The position numbers and the translations under genes are program-made. The notes beneath the pieces are model-generated. The model made no database searches and was not told the DNA's origin. It worked only from the letters and a program-made list of their open reading frames with translations. 64,000 nucleotides of DNA, from positions 248,001-312,000 of the forward strand of contig JAJZQX010000002.1 of the NCBI GenBank assembly GCA_021806645.1, given 5' to 3'. The stretch comes from Myxococcales bacterium. GTDB taxonomy: Bacteria > Myxococcota > Myxococcia > Myxococcales > Anaeromyxobacteraceae. Position 1 is the stretch's first letter. The number at the start of each line of letters is the position of its first letter. Shown in pieces: positions 9,101-16,013 of the stretch.

Positions 9101-9472
9101 CGCGGCTCCGCGGGCCGGACCCCGGTGGTCACCAACTTCGACCTGAAGGGTGGCCTGGCGTACACCATCATGCCGCCCTACCAGGTCAAGTTCACGGTGG
9201 ACGTGTTCAACATCCTGAACGCGCAGGCCGCCACCAGGGTGGACGAGAACTGGACCTTCGACTCCACGCAACCCATCGTCAACGGCCAGTGCTCCAGCCG
9301 GAACGCGGCGAGCAAGTCCGATCCGATCGGCGCCGCCCTGGCCGACTGCCCGGCGCTGGGCTACATGAAGACCACCGACGGAGCCCCGGTCACCATCAAC
9401 ACCAACTTCGCGAAGCCGACGGCCTACCAGCTGCCCTTGTCGGTCCGGTTCGGGCTCGAGATGACGTTCTAG
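6185..9472 (+). CDS. Oar-like TonB-dependent outer-membrane receptor with carboxypeptidase-like N-terminal domain
   Basis: The 1095-residue precursor has a clear signal peptide (cleavage likely after VASAQ, about residue 25). It is followed by a carboxypeptidase-regulatory-like beta-sandwich domain (GVVTDAQSGKPIVGALVVAT to about residue 110). A plug domain follows (YLIDGMNVGDAGYGTLGS, GGIVAVVSKSGSNEFHGSVF). The remainder is a long barrel region with repeated aromatic strands, ending in the outer-membrane signature SVRFGLEMTF with a terminal Phe. This is the layout of Oar-type receptors, known from Myxococcus. The substrate is unknown; Oar-like proteins have been linked to peptides, proteins and development. 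It sits divergent to a complete Ton motor and upstream of a lipoprotein. Confidence 0.9.
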   Translation: MRMKLQRILRVAPLALLFASVASAQTTGNIIGVVTDAQSGKPIVGALVVATSPSSQGEQTAVTDRSGGFRFQLLTPGDYKLASSFDGFKPAERSDLTVRVDKTIRANLSMVPDAVQMEEQVVRTGIAPAINVGSAESGSVVSREFLSNIPVSRGFEGVAVTAPTAQVDRYGIAFAGASSPENGYLIDGMNVGDAGYGTLGSQMLNNFIQEIDIKTGSFMPEYGFSTGGIVAVVSKSGSNEFHGSVFGYLSPGALQADGKSIGRDAEALARKLLPKDGTYTADFGFEVGGPIIKDRLWFYAGFAPRLTRNTYSRYQQATNLAADGTVLRDADGFAQATVIPGSEQKITNKVNEYQMIGKLTYLFNENNQLAVSILNVPNTATGFAGANASLSQAMYESVNNSTDVVARYTSKLLNKRLQLEVTGGYHQQVIQDNPVTTGGINGAKTSAVRWTQTHLLSDFESLGAGVGNLCDPVAGVERCTVRNYQSGGTGYIQDTKLSRLAGKAALTYFAEAAGTHQVKAGIDVQKSSYDHTKGYTGPGANDSGGNYLGGAFIMERRFGLAPGTLNDALILANPGYPIWFQDFRRYGSVAPDRLSATDAPNGKINVVSETTNTAYYLQDNWQPSMLDGLTINAGVRWETQSMGVPAQPAAQSLSINNSIGPRLQAVYDWTRQGRSKVAVSWGRFFSSFPLDMADRAFGDERQIVAYRSECQRVLDALVATDKSALAGAPESCAVAQGIYSSPIYGRFTYAPTGSGSTPVDPNIKSPYVDMFGGNVEYELFADFAVGFEYQGRRQGRVIEDMSNDDGNSYAIANPGEGKPFDAGGTMFDPTTASAFDPVTGRAFNTPFPKPERSYDGFTFLVKKNFSNNWLAQASYTYSSLRGNYPGFFRPETGQLDPGITSMFDLASLLANQTGPLPGDMPHSFKAYGSYAFDFGPRLQASAGAALRVTSGTPVNYLIAHPLYGNGEGYGLPRGSAGRTPVVTNFDLKGGLAYTIMPPYQVKFTVDVFNILNAQAATRVDENWTFDSTQPIVNGQCSSRNAASKSDPIGAALADCPALGYMKTTDGAPVTINTNFAKPTAYQLPLSVRFGLEMTF

Positions 9473-9490
9473 CCCGCGGCCAAGGAGAAG

Positions 9491-10774
9491 ATGACCATGA
9501 ACACCAAGCACACGAAGTTCCTCCTGCCGCTCGCGGCCCTGGCGTTGGTCTCGGCGGCCTGCAATCCCTTCCCGGCCAAGCCTGGCGGTGATCCGGCGGT
9601 CGTCCGCGTCGTCACCTACGGTGGCTCGGGCGGCGCGTCCAACACGGTGGAGACGGTAACGGGCGGCAACACCGTCTCGACCGACTTCGCCCAGCCGGAC
9701 GAAATGATCCGCGTCCAGTTCAACAAGCCGATGGACGGGTCGACCATCCAGCGGTTCACTAACTACGAGACGGCCCCCATCGACCCGGACACGGTCGGCA
9801 TCAGGTCCCACCCCGCCGATCCCGGCGATCCGGCCGCGACGCCGCCGGTGGACCCGATCCCGGCGTACACCGATGATGGCCTTCCGTACGCACCGTGCAC
9901 CGTTCCGTCCAACTTGACGCTCACGGGCTTCGAGGAGGTTCCAGGCGTCCCGGGGGTCTGGGACATGGCGACCCACGACTTCGTTCCGGGGACCGGCACC
10001 TACCCGGTCAAGACCAAGGTCTGCTACGACCCGGCCTCCGCGACCGACGGCGGCCAGATTACGGTGACCCCGGCTGTCCCGCTCAAGTACGGCGTCAACT
10101 ACACCATCACCGGCACGGTGAAGGACTACCAGGGCAAGGCGCTGACCATCAACGTCAGCGTCACGGTGGACAAGCGGCCGATCCCGTATGGCGTGGACGG
10201 GTACACCACCGGCGTCTACTGGTTCGACTCCGGCGTCGCCACCACCTATGACGTGGAGGTGTCGTCCACCGGCACGGGTGGTTGGACGCCGCTCTACACC
10301 GGCCTCCTGCCGGGCGATGTCTGCGCCGGTGGCGTGTGCGATGTGGTGGACGTGGAGAAGGTGCCCTACACCGACTACTTCTACCGGGTCACTGAGGACA
10401 CCACCCTCCGCCCGGACGCGCAGGGGCCGGGCAGCACCTTCGGCCCGCTCAACGCTACGCTCGGCGTGGCGTCCACGACCAGCGTCCCGCCGGTGATCTT
10501 CAAGGGCATCATCCGGGTGGGCTGGGGCTCGGTCACCAACGCCGACGGGTACAACGTCGAGACCTCACTCGACGGCACGGCCTGGACGCTGTACTCCCAC
10601 CACACGACCAGCCCGCGCGTGGTCTACCTCGGAACCCCTGCGCCCGGGACGACGGACCCCACGGCGGACGGGTCGCTCACCAGCGGCACCGTCTACTACG
10701 TCCGCGTGACCCCGACCTTCGCCGACCTCTTCGTGGCGGAGCCCGGCAACGTGAAGTCGAAGGTGGCCCCGTAG
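9491..10774 (+). CDS. Surface/periplasmic lipoprotein with Ig-like and fibronectin-like repeats
   Basis: The protein begins with a lipoprotein signal ending at the lipobox cysteine (LALVSAAC). The mature part has a Big_5-like Ig segment (MIRVQFNKPMDGSTIQRF, TPAVPLKYGVNYTITGTVKD). Two fibronectin-like segments follow, with Y-x-V-E-x-S strands (TYDVEVSSTGTGGW and YNVETSLDGTAW). It lies 18 bases after the receptor gene and before a strong terminator, so it is probably the receptor's lipoprotein partner, as in SusC/SusD-like or slam-type pairs, although no SusD fold is visible. Either ATG 9491 or ATG 9497 could be used; the second has the better spacing (9 bases) from AAGGAG. Confidence 0.8.
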   Translation: MTMNTKHTKFLLPLAALALVSAACNPFPAKPGGDPAVVRVVTYGGSGGASNTVETVTGGNTVSTDFAQPDEMIRVQFNKPMDGSTIQRFTNYETAPIDPDTVGIRSHPADPGDPAATPPVDPIPAYTDDGLPYAPCTVPSNLTLTGFEEVPGVPGVWDMATHDFVPGTGTYPVKTKVCYDPASATDGGQITVTPAVPLKYGVNYTITGTVKDYQGKALTINVSVTVDKRPIPYGVDGYTTGVYWFDSGVATTYDVEVSSTGTGGWTPLYTGLLPGDVCAGGVCDVVDVEKVPYTDYFYRVTEDTTLRPDAQGPGSTFGPLNATLGVASTTSVPPVIFKGIIRVGWGSVTNADGYNVETSLDGTAWTLYSHHTTSPRVVYLGTPAPGTTDPTADGSLTSGTVYYVRVTPTFADLFVAEPGNVKSKVAP

Positions 10775-10801
10775 CAGGCTGACCCGAGGCAAGAAGTTCG
10801 A

Positions 10802-10830
10802 GGGGCTGGCCTCCAGGCCAGCCCCTTTTT
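10802..10830 (+). terminator. Rho-independent terminator of receptor/lipoprotein genes
   Basis: GGGGCTGGCC, a TCCA loop and GGCCAGCCCC make a perfect 10-bp stem, directly followed by TTTTT. It is the clearest intrinsic terminator in the window and closes the receptor/lipoprotein transcription unit. Confidence 0.92.
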
Positions 10831-10874
10831 CAATGGGGCGCGACCGGGCCCGGCCGGCCGCCTGCCTTCGGGTC

Positions 10875-11603
10875 CTAGAAACCGAACCGGAGCACCAGCC
10901 GGGCGGCCCCGGGGCCGGCCTCCAACTCCAGCGACCTGCCGCTCCCGGCGGGGCCCCCAGGCACGGGCGCCGGGGTCGGCTCCGGCGCGGCGCGGGCCCG
11001 GTAGGCCCGGACCAGCGCCTCGGCCTCGCCGGCCGTCGGCTCGAAGGGCCGCATCGAGGTCCCCGCCGCCGCCAGCACGGCCCCCGCCGCCAACCCGGCG
11101 AGGCCACCGGCCACCAGCCCGCGGGTCATGGTCGCCCCGTTCCGCGCCTCGACCTGCTCGCACGCGGAGACGCCGCTCCCGCCGATCGCGATCGGGACCG
11201 CCTGGATGCAGTCCGGCACCGGCCGGTGCTGGGCGGTCGCCCAGACCCAGCCCGCCCCCAGCCCGGCGACCGGGGCCACCCCGGAGGCGATGAAGAGCGC
11301 GAGGCGGTGGTTCCGGGCCCGTTCGGACCGCTCGGCCAGATCGGGCCGGAGCACCGCTCGGTAGAAGGCGGCCCCGGCCACCGGCTCGCCGTCGAGCGCG
11401 GCCCGGAAGCTCCCGTCGGGGAGGCGGGAGAACTCGACGGGCCGGAGCGGCTGGCCGCCCACCGGCCGGCGCGGGGGCGTGGCGGGTGGAGCGGCCGTGG
11501 TGGTGGCCGGCGCCGTGGCCGGGCTGGTGACCGGCGTCGCGGCCGGTCGCGGTCTGTCCGGCGCGACCTGGCCGAGCGCCAGCGCGAGGAGGAGGGCGTG
11601 CAT
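10875..11603 (-). CDS. Exported or membrane protein of unknown function, Ala/Pro/Thr-rich
   Basis: The 242-residue protein has a short hydrophobic N-terminus that may be a signal peptide (MHALLLALALGQVA). A Pro/Ala/Thr-rich linker runs over residues 15-50, followed by a conserved-looking segment (FSRLPDGSFRAALDGEPVAG). Two hydrophobic stretches come next (LALFIASGVAPVAGLGAGW and GLVAGGLAGLAAGAVLAAAG), separated by a loop with two cysteines (PDCIQAV and SACEQV) that could form a disulfide. No family is recognised. It is convergent with the lipoprotein gene and lies just downstream of tsf on the same strand. Confidence 0.55.
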   Translation of the reverse strand: MHALLLALALGQVAPDRPRPAATPVTSPATAPATTTAAPPATPPRRPVGGQPLRPVEFSRLPDGSFRAALDGEPVAGAAFYRAVLRPDLAERSERARNHRLALFIASGVAPVAGLGAGWVWATAQHRPVPDCIQAVPIAIGGSGVSACEQVEARNGATMTRGLVAGGLAGLAAGAVLAAAGTSMRPFEPTAGEAEALVRAYRARAAPEPTPAPVPGGPAGSGRSLELEAGPGAARLVLRFGF

Positions 11604-11704
11604 GGTGCGGCCAGTGTAGCGCCCGTGGACGGCCCTTGAAACGGCGACGCCCCGCGCTGCGCGGGGCAGGGCGGGGCGCCGGTGAGGCGTGCCGGCGAGG
11701 GCGG

Positions 11705-12364
11705 CTACTTCACCGCGCCGGCGGCCTTGGCGACCTCCTCGGCGTAGTTCTCCTGCTTCTTCTCCAGCCCCTCGCCCAGCGCGTAGCGGGCGAAGCGGCG
11801 GATCTGGATGTTCTCGCCGATCTTGGCCACCGCCTCGGCCAGGATGTCGGAGACCTTCTTCTTGTCGTCCTTCACGAAGGGCTGCTCGAGCAGCACCACC
11901 TCTGAGAAGTAGCGGTCGAGCTTGCCGGCGGCGATCTTCTCCAGCATCGCCTCGGGCTTCTTCTGCTCGCGGAGCTGGGCCTTCACCAGCTCCACCTCCT
12001 TGCGCACCAGCTCGGCGGGGATCTCCTCGCGCCGGACGTAGAGCGGCGCGGCGGCGGCCACCTGCATGGCCACGTCCTTCACCAGCGCCTGGAAGGCCTC
12101 GTTGCGCGCGGCGAAGTCGGTCTCGCAGTTGACCTCGAGGAGCACGCCGATCTTGCCGCCCAGGTGGATGTAGGAGGAGACGGCCCCCTCGGTGGCGGTG
12201 CGGCCCGACTTCTTGGCCGCGGCGGCCAGCCCCTTCTGCTTGAGCAGCTCCTCGGCCCTGGCCATGTCGCCGGCCGCCTCGGTGAGCATCTTCTTGCAGT
12301 CCATCATGCCGGCCCCGGTCTTCTCGCGGAGCTCCTGCACCATCTTGGCGGTGATCTCGGCCAT
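11705..12364 (-). CDS. tsf: Translation elongation factor Ts
   Basis: EF-Ts exchanges GDP for GTP on EF-Tu. The 219-residue protein has the N-terminal UBA-like domain (MVQELREKTGAGMMDCKKML). It also has the core motif CETDFAARNEAF, which contains the Asp-Phe pair that disrupts Mg2+ binding on EF-Tu. It is of the short type, lacking the long coiled-coil subdomain of the 283-residue E. coli protein. It is the second gene of the usual rpsB-tsf pair, 96 bases after rpsB. Unlike in most bacteria, pyrH and frr do not follow; they are on the other strand at 21.8-23.1 kb. Confidence 0.97.
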   Translation of the reverse strand: MAEITAKMVQELREKTGAGMMDCKKMLTEAAGDMARAEELLKQKGLAAAAKKSGRTATEGAVSSYIHLGGKIGVLLEVNCETDFAARNEAFQALVKDVAMQVAAAAPLYVRREEIPAELVRKEVELVKAQLREQKKPEAMLEKIAAGKLDRYFSEVVLLEQPFVKDDKKKVSDILAEAVAKIGENIQIRRFARYALGEGLEKKQENYAEEVAKAAGAVK

Positions 12365-12460
12365 GTCGTCGGTCCTCGTCCCGTGAAGTCGGATGTACGG
12401 CGGGGGCGAGCCGGCTCGAGGCCCGCCCCCGGGGTTGGATGCGGATGGTGAGGCGGCCGG

Positions 12461-13495
12461 CTACTGCGGCGTGGTCTCCGGAGCCGGAGCCGGGGCGGGG
12501 GCGACCTCGCCCTTGCGCGTCACCTCGACATGGGCGCTGGCGGCGCCACGGTCGTCGCGCCGCTCACGGCGCTGGCCACCACGGCCACCGCGATCGCGGC
12601 GGTCCTTCGAGCCGCGCTCGCTGGCGGCGTCGCGGTCGTCGCCGCGCTCCTCCTGGGCGCCGTGCTCGGCCACCCACCTGGCGTGACGCGACTTCCCCTC
12701 CAGGCAGGCCTCGGCGACCTTGCCGGTGAAGAGCCGGATGGAGCGGATGGCGTCGTCGTTGCCGGGGATCACGTAGTCGATCCCCTCCGGGTCGCAGTTG
12801 GTGTCCACCACCGCCACCACAGGGATGCCGAGCCGGTTGGCCTCGTGCACCGCGATGTGCTCCTTCTTGGTGTCGATGACGAAGATGGCGGCCGGGAGCC
12901 GGGCCAGGTCCTTGATGCCGCCCAGGTTCTTCTCCAGCTTCTCGCGCTCGCGCTCGTTGGAGGCGACCTCCTTCTTGGGGAGGCGGTCGTAGGTGCCGTC
13001 CTCCTTCATCTTCTCCAGCGTCTTGAGCCGCTCGATGCCGGTCTTGATGGTCTTGAAGTTGGTGAGCGTGCCGCCCAGCCAGCGGTTGGTCACGAAGTAC
13101 TGGCCGGAGCGGGAGGCCTCCTCGCGGACGGCGTCCTGCGCCTGCTTCTTGGTGCCGATGAAGAGGACGGTGCCGCCCTTGGCCACCGCGTCGGAGACGA
13201 AGCGGAGCGCGCCGCGGGCCAGGCCGACCGTCTTCTGCAGGTCGATGATGTAGATGCCGTTGCGGGCGCCGAAGATGTACGGCTTCATCTTCGGGTTCCA
13301 GCGCTTGGTCTGGTGGCCGAAGTGGACGCCGGCCTCGAGCAGCTGCTTCATGCTGATGGCCGTGCCGCTCGAGGTGAGGGCGGCGGCCATGGTCGGCTCG
13401 GCGGCGGGGGTGGCGGAAACGTCGGCGGCCGCGGCTTCGGCCGCGGCTTCGACGGGAGGCGCTTCGGCGGCGGGGATCGGCGTGGTCTCTTCCAT
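12461..13495 (-). CDS. rpsB: 30S ribosomal protein S2 with N- and C-terminal extensions
   Basis: The core from [20 protein letters not shown] to about residue 275 is standard S2, including [15 protein letters not shown] and [20 protein letters not shown]. About 48 residues of acidic Ala/Pro/Glu-rich sequence precede the core, and about 65 residues follow it. The latter include an RGG-like stretch ([18 protein letters not shown]) and a Pro/Ala end. The ATG at 13495 is favoured because GGAG lies 6 bases upstream; internal Met36 and Met49 lack such a site. Total length is 344 residues against about 240 in E. coli. A hairpin in the leader (13547-13568) may be part of S2 autoregulation. Confidence 0.95.
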   Translation of the reverse strand: MEETTPIPAAEAPPVEAAAEAAAADVSATPAAEPTMAAALTSSGTAISMKQLLEAGVHFGHQTKRWNPKMKPYIFGARNGIYIIDLQKTVGLARGALRFVSDAVAKGGTVLFIGTKKQAQDAVREEASRSGQYFVTNRWLGGTLTNFKTIKTGIERLKTLEKMKEDGTYDRLPKKEVASNEREREKLEKNLGGIKDLARLPAAIFVIDTKKEHIAVHEANRLGIPVVAVVDTNCDPEGIDYVIPGNDDAIRSIRLFTGKVAEACLEGKSRHARWVAEHGAQEERGDDRDAASERGSKDRRDRGGRGGQRRERRDDRGAASAHVEVTRKGEVAPAPAPAPETTPQ

Positions 13496-13546
13496 GTGGT
13501 TCTCCGGTTGGTGTCCACCACGTCCTGGAGCTGCCGTGCGCGAAGA

Positions 13547-13568
13547 GCCCGAGATCTAGGTCTCGGGC
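13547..13568 (-). promoter_or_regulatory. Hairpin in the rpsB leader
   Basis: GCCCGAGA and TCTCGGGC form a perfect 8-bp stem with a 6-base loop, 51 bases upstream of the rpsB start. There is no U-run after it, so it is more likely a regulatory leader element than a terminator. In other bacteria the S2 protein represses its own message through leader structure; a match to a known rpsB leader is not established here. Confidence 0.4.
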
Positions 13569-13683
13569 ACCGGAGCGCACTGCCGGGGCGTGTGCGTAGT
13601 GGTGCGGCTGGCGCTTGGACTGCCTGGCGCCCCCCTCAGGTCACAGGACGAGTGGGGACGGGCGATCTAGCACGACCGCCCCG

Positions 13684-15465
13684 TCACTGCAAGCCGCCTT
13701 GGCCCCTCACCTTTTCGGTCAGCCTCTCGACGGCCGGCCCCAGCAGCCGCAGCCGGGGATCGCCCGGCGAGGCGGCCCGGAGCCGCTCCACCCGCTCCCT
13801 GGCGGCGACCGGGTCTCGCCGCCGGATGGCCGCCTCGGTCCGGGCCACCAGCGCGTCGGCCGGGGAGAGCCCCCCCTCCCGTTCCATGGCGTCGAGCTCG
13901 GCCTCGCAGCCCGGGTCCGGCGTGAGCTCGCAGCGGGCGAAGACGCGGGTGAGCCGGGCCTCGCGAAAGCCCGGGGAGAGGGCCAGCGCCGCCTCCGCGG
14001 CGGCCAGCTCGCCGGCGTGGTCGCCCGAGAGGTGCAGGGCGCCCGAGAGCTGGAGCCGGGCCTGCGGATAGCCGGGGGCCAGGGCGACCGCTTCACGCGC
14101 CCGCGCCAGCGCCGCCGGCACCTCGCCACGCCGCAGGTGGACCACCGCCAGCGAGTTGAGGGCCCGCACCGACCCGGGATCGCGTGCCAGCGCCGCGTCG
14201 AGCCGCCTCGCCGCCTCGTCGAGCCGCCCCTGCCGCGCCGCCAGGGCCCCCAGCGTCAGGTTCCCGAGCGCGTCCCCGGGGTCCACTCGCAGCGCCGCGC
14301 CGAAGAGCGCGGCGTCGTCGCGCCAGTCGGGGAGCCGGGTCCACCAGGTGGCGCCATAGCCGGCGAGGAGTGGAGCCGCGGCCACCACCGCCACGGCCCG
14401 GCGCGCGCCGCCGCCCGTCCAGAGGGCGTGGAGTCCGGCCCCGGCCAGCCAGGCCAGGCCGAGCGACGGGAGGTAGAGGTACCGGTCGGGCGCCTCGCCC
14501 AGCCGTGCCGCCGCCAGCGCCATGGGAACGAGCGGCGCCACCAGCAGCGCCACCGGGGTCGCCAGCTCCCGCCGTCGCCAGGCCAGCGCGAGCAGTCCGG
14601 CCAGCGCGACGGCCCCCGCGGCGGCGAGCGGCAGGGTCGGCGCGTAGGGGTGGCTGACGGTGAGCGGCCAGGGCCAGAGCGCCCGGCCGAGGTAGACGGC
14701 CAGCCCGGAGAGCAGGTCGCGCGGCCAGCCGGCGAGCGGTGGCAGGGTCACGGCCGGGATGGAGAGGGCGCGCCGGAGCGCCAGCCAGAGCGCCACGGCC
14801 AGGCCCACCGCCAGCCAGCGCGGCCACGTGGCCCGCACCGCCCTGCCCGACGCGAGGTCGTCCACCACCACCACCGCGGCGACGGCGATGAACCCCTCCT
14901 TGGAGAGGAGGCCGGCCAGGACCAGCAGGCCGAGCAGCGCCGCATGAACGGGACCCGCGCGCCAGGGGAGCAGCAGGACCGCCACCGCGAAGAGGCCGGT
15001 CAGCAGATCGTAGCGGGCCGAGATCCAGGCCACCGGCTCGACACTGGCCGGGTGGAGGGCCCAGAGGAGCGCCCCGACCAGGGCCGGCACCAGCACCGCG
15101 GCGCCGGGGGCGACGACGGGCGTGGCGGAGGCGCCCCTGGCTCCGAGCCGGTGGGCCAGCAGCAGCGCGAAGAGCGCCGCGGCCAGCGCGTGGAGCGCCA
15201 CCGACACGGCGTGGTGGGCGGCGGGGCCGGGCCAGAGCCGCTCGGTGACCGCCAGCGTCGCCACCGCCACCGGCCGGAAGTAGCCCGAGGGGCCGTGGCC
15301 GGGGTTGGCCTCGGCCAGCAGGTCGCCGGTGAGCCCGGCCTCGAGGAGCCGTCCGCCTCTCGCGAAGGTGAACTCCAGGTCGTCCCAGCAGAGCCCGTTC
15401 CGGAGCGCGGGGAGCGACAAGGCGGCCGCCACGAGGGGTACGATCAGGAGGGCGCGGCGTCGCAT
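13684..15465 (-). CDS. TMTC-like membrane glycosyltransferase (GT-C) with C-terminal TPR repeats
   Basis: The 593-residue protein starts with a membrane span and a GT-C-type first periplasmic loop containing an Asp pair ([12 protein letters not shown]), where such enzymes place the catalytic acid. About ten hydrophobic segments follow up to residue 390. The C-terminal 200 residues are tetratricopeptide repeats ([46 protein letters not shown]). This layout matches bacterial relatives of the TMTC and PMT families, which transfer sugars from lipid carriers to exported proteins. Donor and target are unknown. The gene is divergent from the peroxiredoxin gene with 83 bases between the two starts. 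Confidence 0.75.
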   Translation of the reverse strand: MRRRALLIVPLVAAALSLPALRNGLCWDDLEFTFARGGRLLEAGLTGDLLAEANPGHGPSGYFRPVAVATLAVTERLWPGPAAHHAVSVALHALAAALFALLLAHRLGARGASATPVVAPGAAVLVPALVGALLWALHPASVEPVAWISARYDLLTGLFAVAVLLLPWRAGPVHAALLGLLVLAGLLSKEGFIAVAAVVVVDDLASGRAVRATWPRWLAVGLAVALWLALRRALSIPAVTLPPLAGWPRDLLSGLAVYLGRALWPWPLTVSHPYAPTLPLAAAGAVALAGLLALAWRRRELATPVALLVAPLVPMALAAARLGEAPDRYLYLPSLGLAWLAGAGLHALWTGGGARRAVAVVAAAPLLAGYGATWWTRLPDWRDDAALFGAALRVDPGDALGNLTLGALAARQGRLDEAARRLDAALARDPGSVRALNSLAVVHLRRGEVPAALARAREAVALAPGYPQARLQLSGALHLSGDHAGELAAAEAALALSPGFREARLTRVFARCELTPDPGCEAELDAMEREGGLSPADALVARTEAAIRRRDPVAARERVERLRAASPGDPRLRLLGPAVERLTEKVRGQGGLQ

Positions 15466-15548
15466 GGCGCGGGAGCCACGATAGCACCGTACCCCGAGAG
15501 ACCGGCGCCGGGGCCGGGCGCCGACTAGGAAGGTGGCAGGAGGCGTTC

Positions 15549-16004
15549 ATGGCACTCGAAATCGGCAAGAAGGCTCCGGACTTCACGCTGCCCGATCAGG
15601 ACGGCCGGCCGGTGAAGCTCTCGGACTTCAAGGGGAAACGGGTGGTGGTCTTCTTCTATCCCAAGGCCTCCACGCCCGGTTGAACGCAGGAGGCCTGCGA
15701 CTTCCGTGACGAGGTCGATGCGTTCGAGAAGAAGAAGGTGGCGGTGCTGGGGATCTCCAAGGACGGACCGGCCGCCCAGAAGAAGTTCGCGGAGAAGTAC
15801 CAGCTGCCGTTCCCCCTCCTCTGCGATCCCGGCCTCGACGTCCACAGGGCATGGGGCGTCTGGGGGGAGAAGGTGATGTACGGGAAGAAGGTGATGGGGA
15901 CGGTCCGGACCACGGTGATCGTGGGCCCCGATGGAAAGGTGGAGCGGGTCTTCGAGAAGGTGAAGGTGGACGGCCACGTCGCCAGCCTGCTCGAGGCGCT
16001 GTAG
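15549..16004 (+). CDS. bcp: Bcp/PrxQ-type peroxiredoxin, probable selenoprotein (Sec45 encoded by TGA)
   Basis: This thiol (here selenol) peroxidase would reduce hydroperoxides with electrons from thioredoxin. Reading from ATG 15549 (GGAGG 5 bases upstream) gives [21 protein letters not shown] and then [13 protein letters not shown]. Next comes TGA at 15681-15683, then [14 protein letters not shown], and the frame stays open to TAG 16004. Bcp proteins have the peroxidatic Cys in TPGCT; in E. coli Bcp this is Cys45 with the resolving Cys at 50. Here the TGA is codon 45 and a Cys is codon 50. There is no other disruption and the rest of the fold is intact (151 residues), so selenocysteine is a far better explanation than a chance nonsense mutation. 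Conventional gene calling would start the gene after the TGA and lose the active site. Confidence 0.88.
15681..15717 (+). promoter_or_regulatory. Selenocysteine UGA codon and candidate bacterial SECIS region
   Basis: Bacterial SECIS hairpins lie just after the UGA inside the reading frame, with a guanine in the first two loop positions. Two structures can be drawn. CGCAGG/CCTGCG (15685-15699) has an AGG loop but is very close to the UGA. TGAC/GTCG (15707-15717) has a GAG loop that begins 27 bases after the UGA, within the usual distance, but its stem is only four pairs including one wobble. I cannot tell which, if either, binds SelB. Confidence 0.4.
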
Positions 16005-16013
16005 AAGGGGGTC

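Noticed and set aside
6299-9976. A 1225-codon open frame antisense to the receptor gene
   Set aside because: It lies opposite a certain gene, is built of Arg, Gly, Val, Asp and Leu as expected from reading high-G+C codons backwards, and shows no domain.
13615-15528. A 637-codon frame antisense to the TMTC-like gene
   Set aside because: Composition is that of a reverse-strand shadow (Arg, Gly, Pro, Glu) and the opposite strand has clear membrane and TPR sequence.
15738-16004. The peroxiredoxin as a short gene starting after the TGA, or as a pseudogene
   Set aside because: The part before the TGA has a strong ribosome-binding site and perfect Bcp N-terminal sequence; a truncated start would lack the active site, and there is no second sign of decay.
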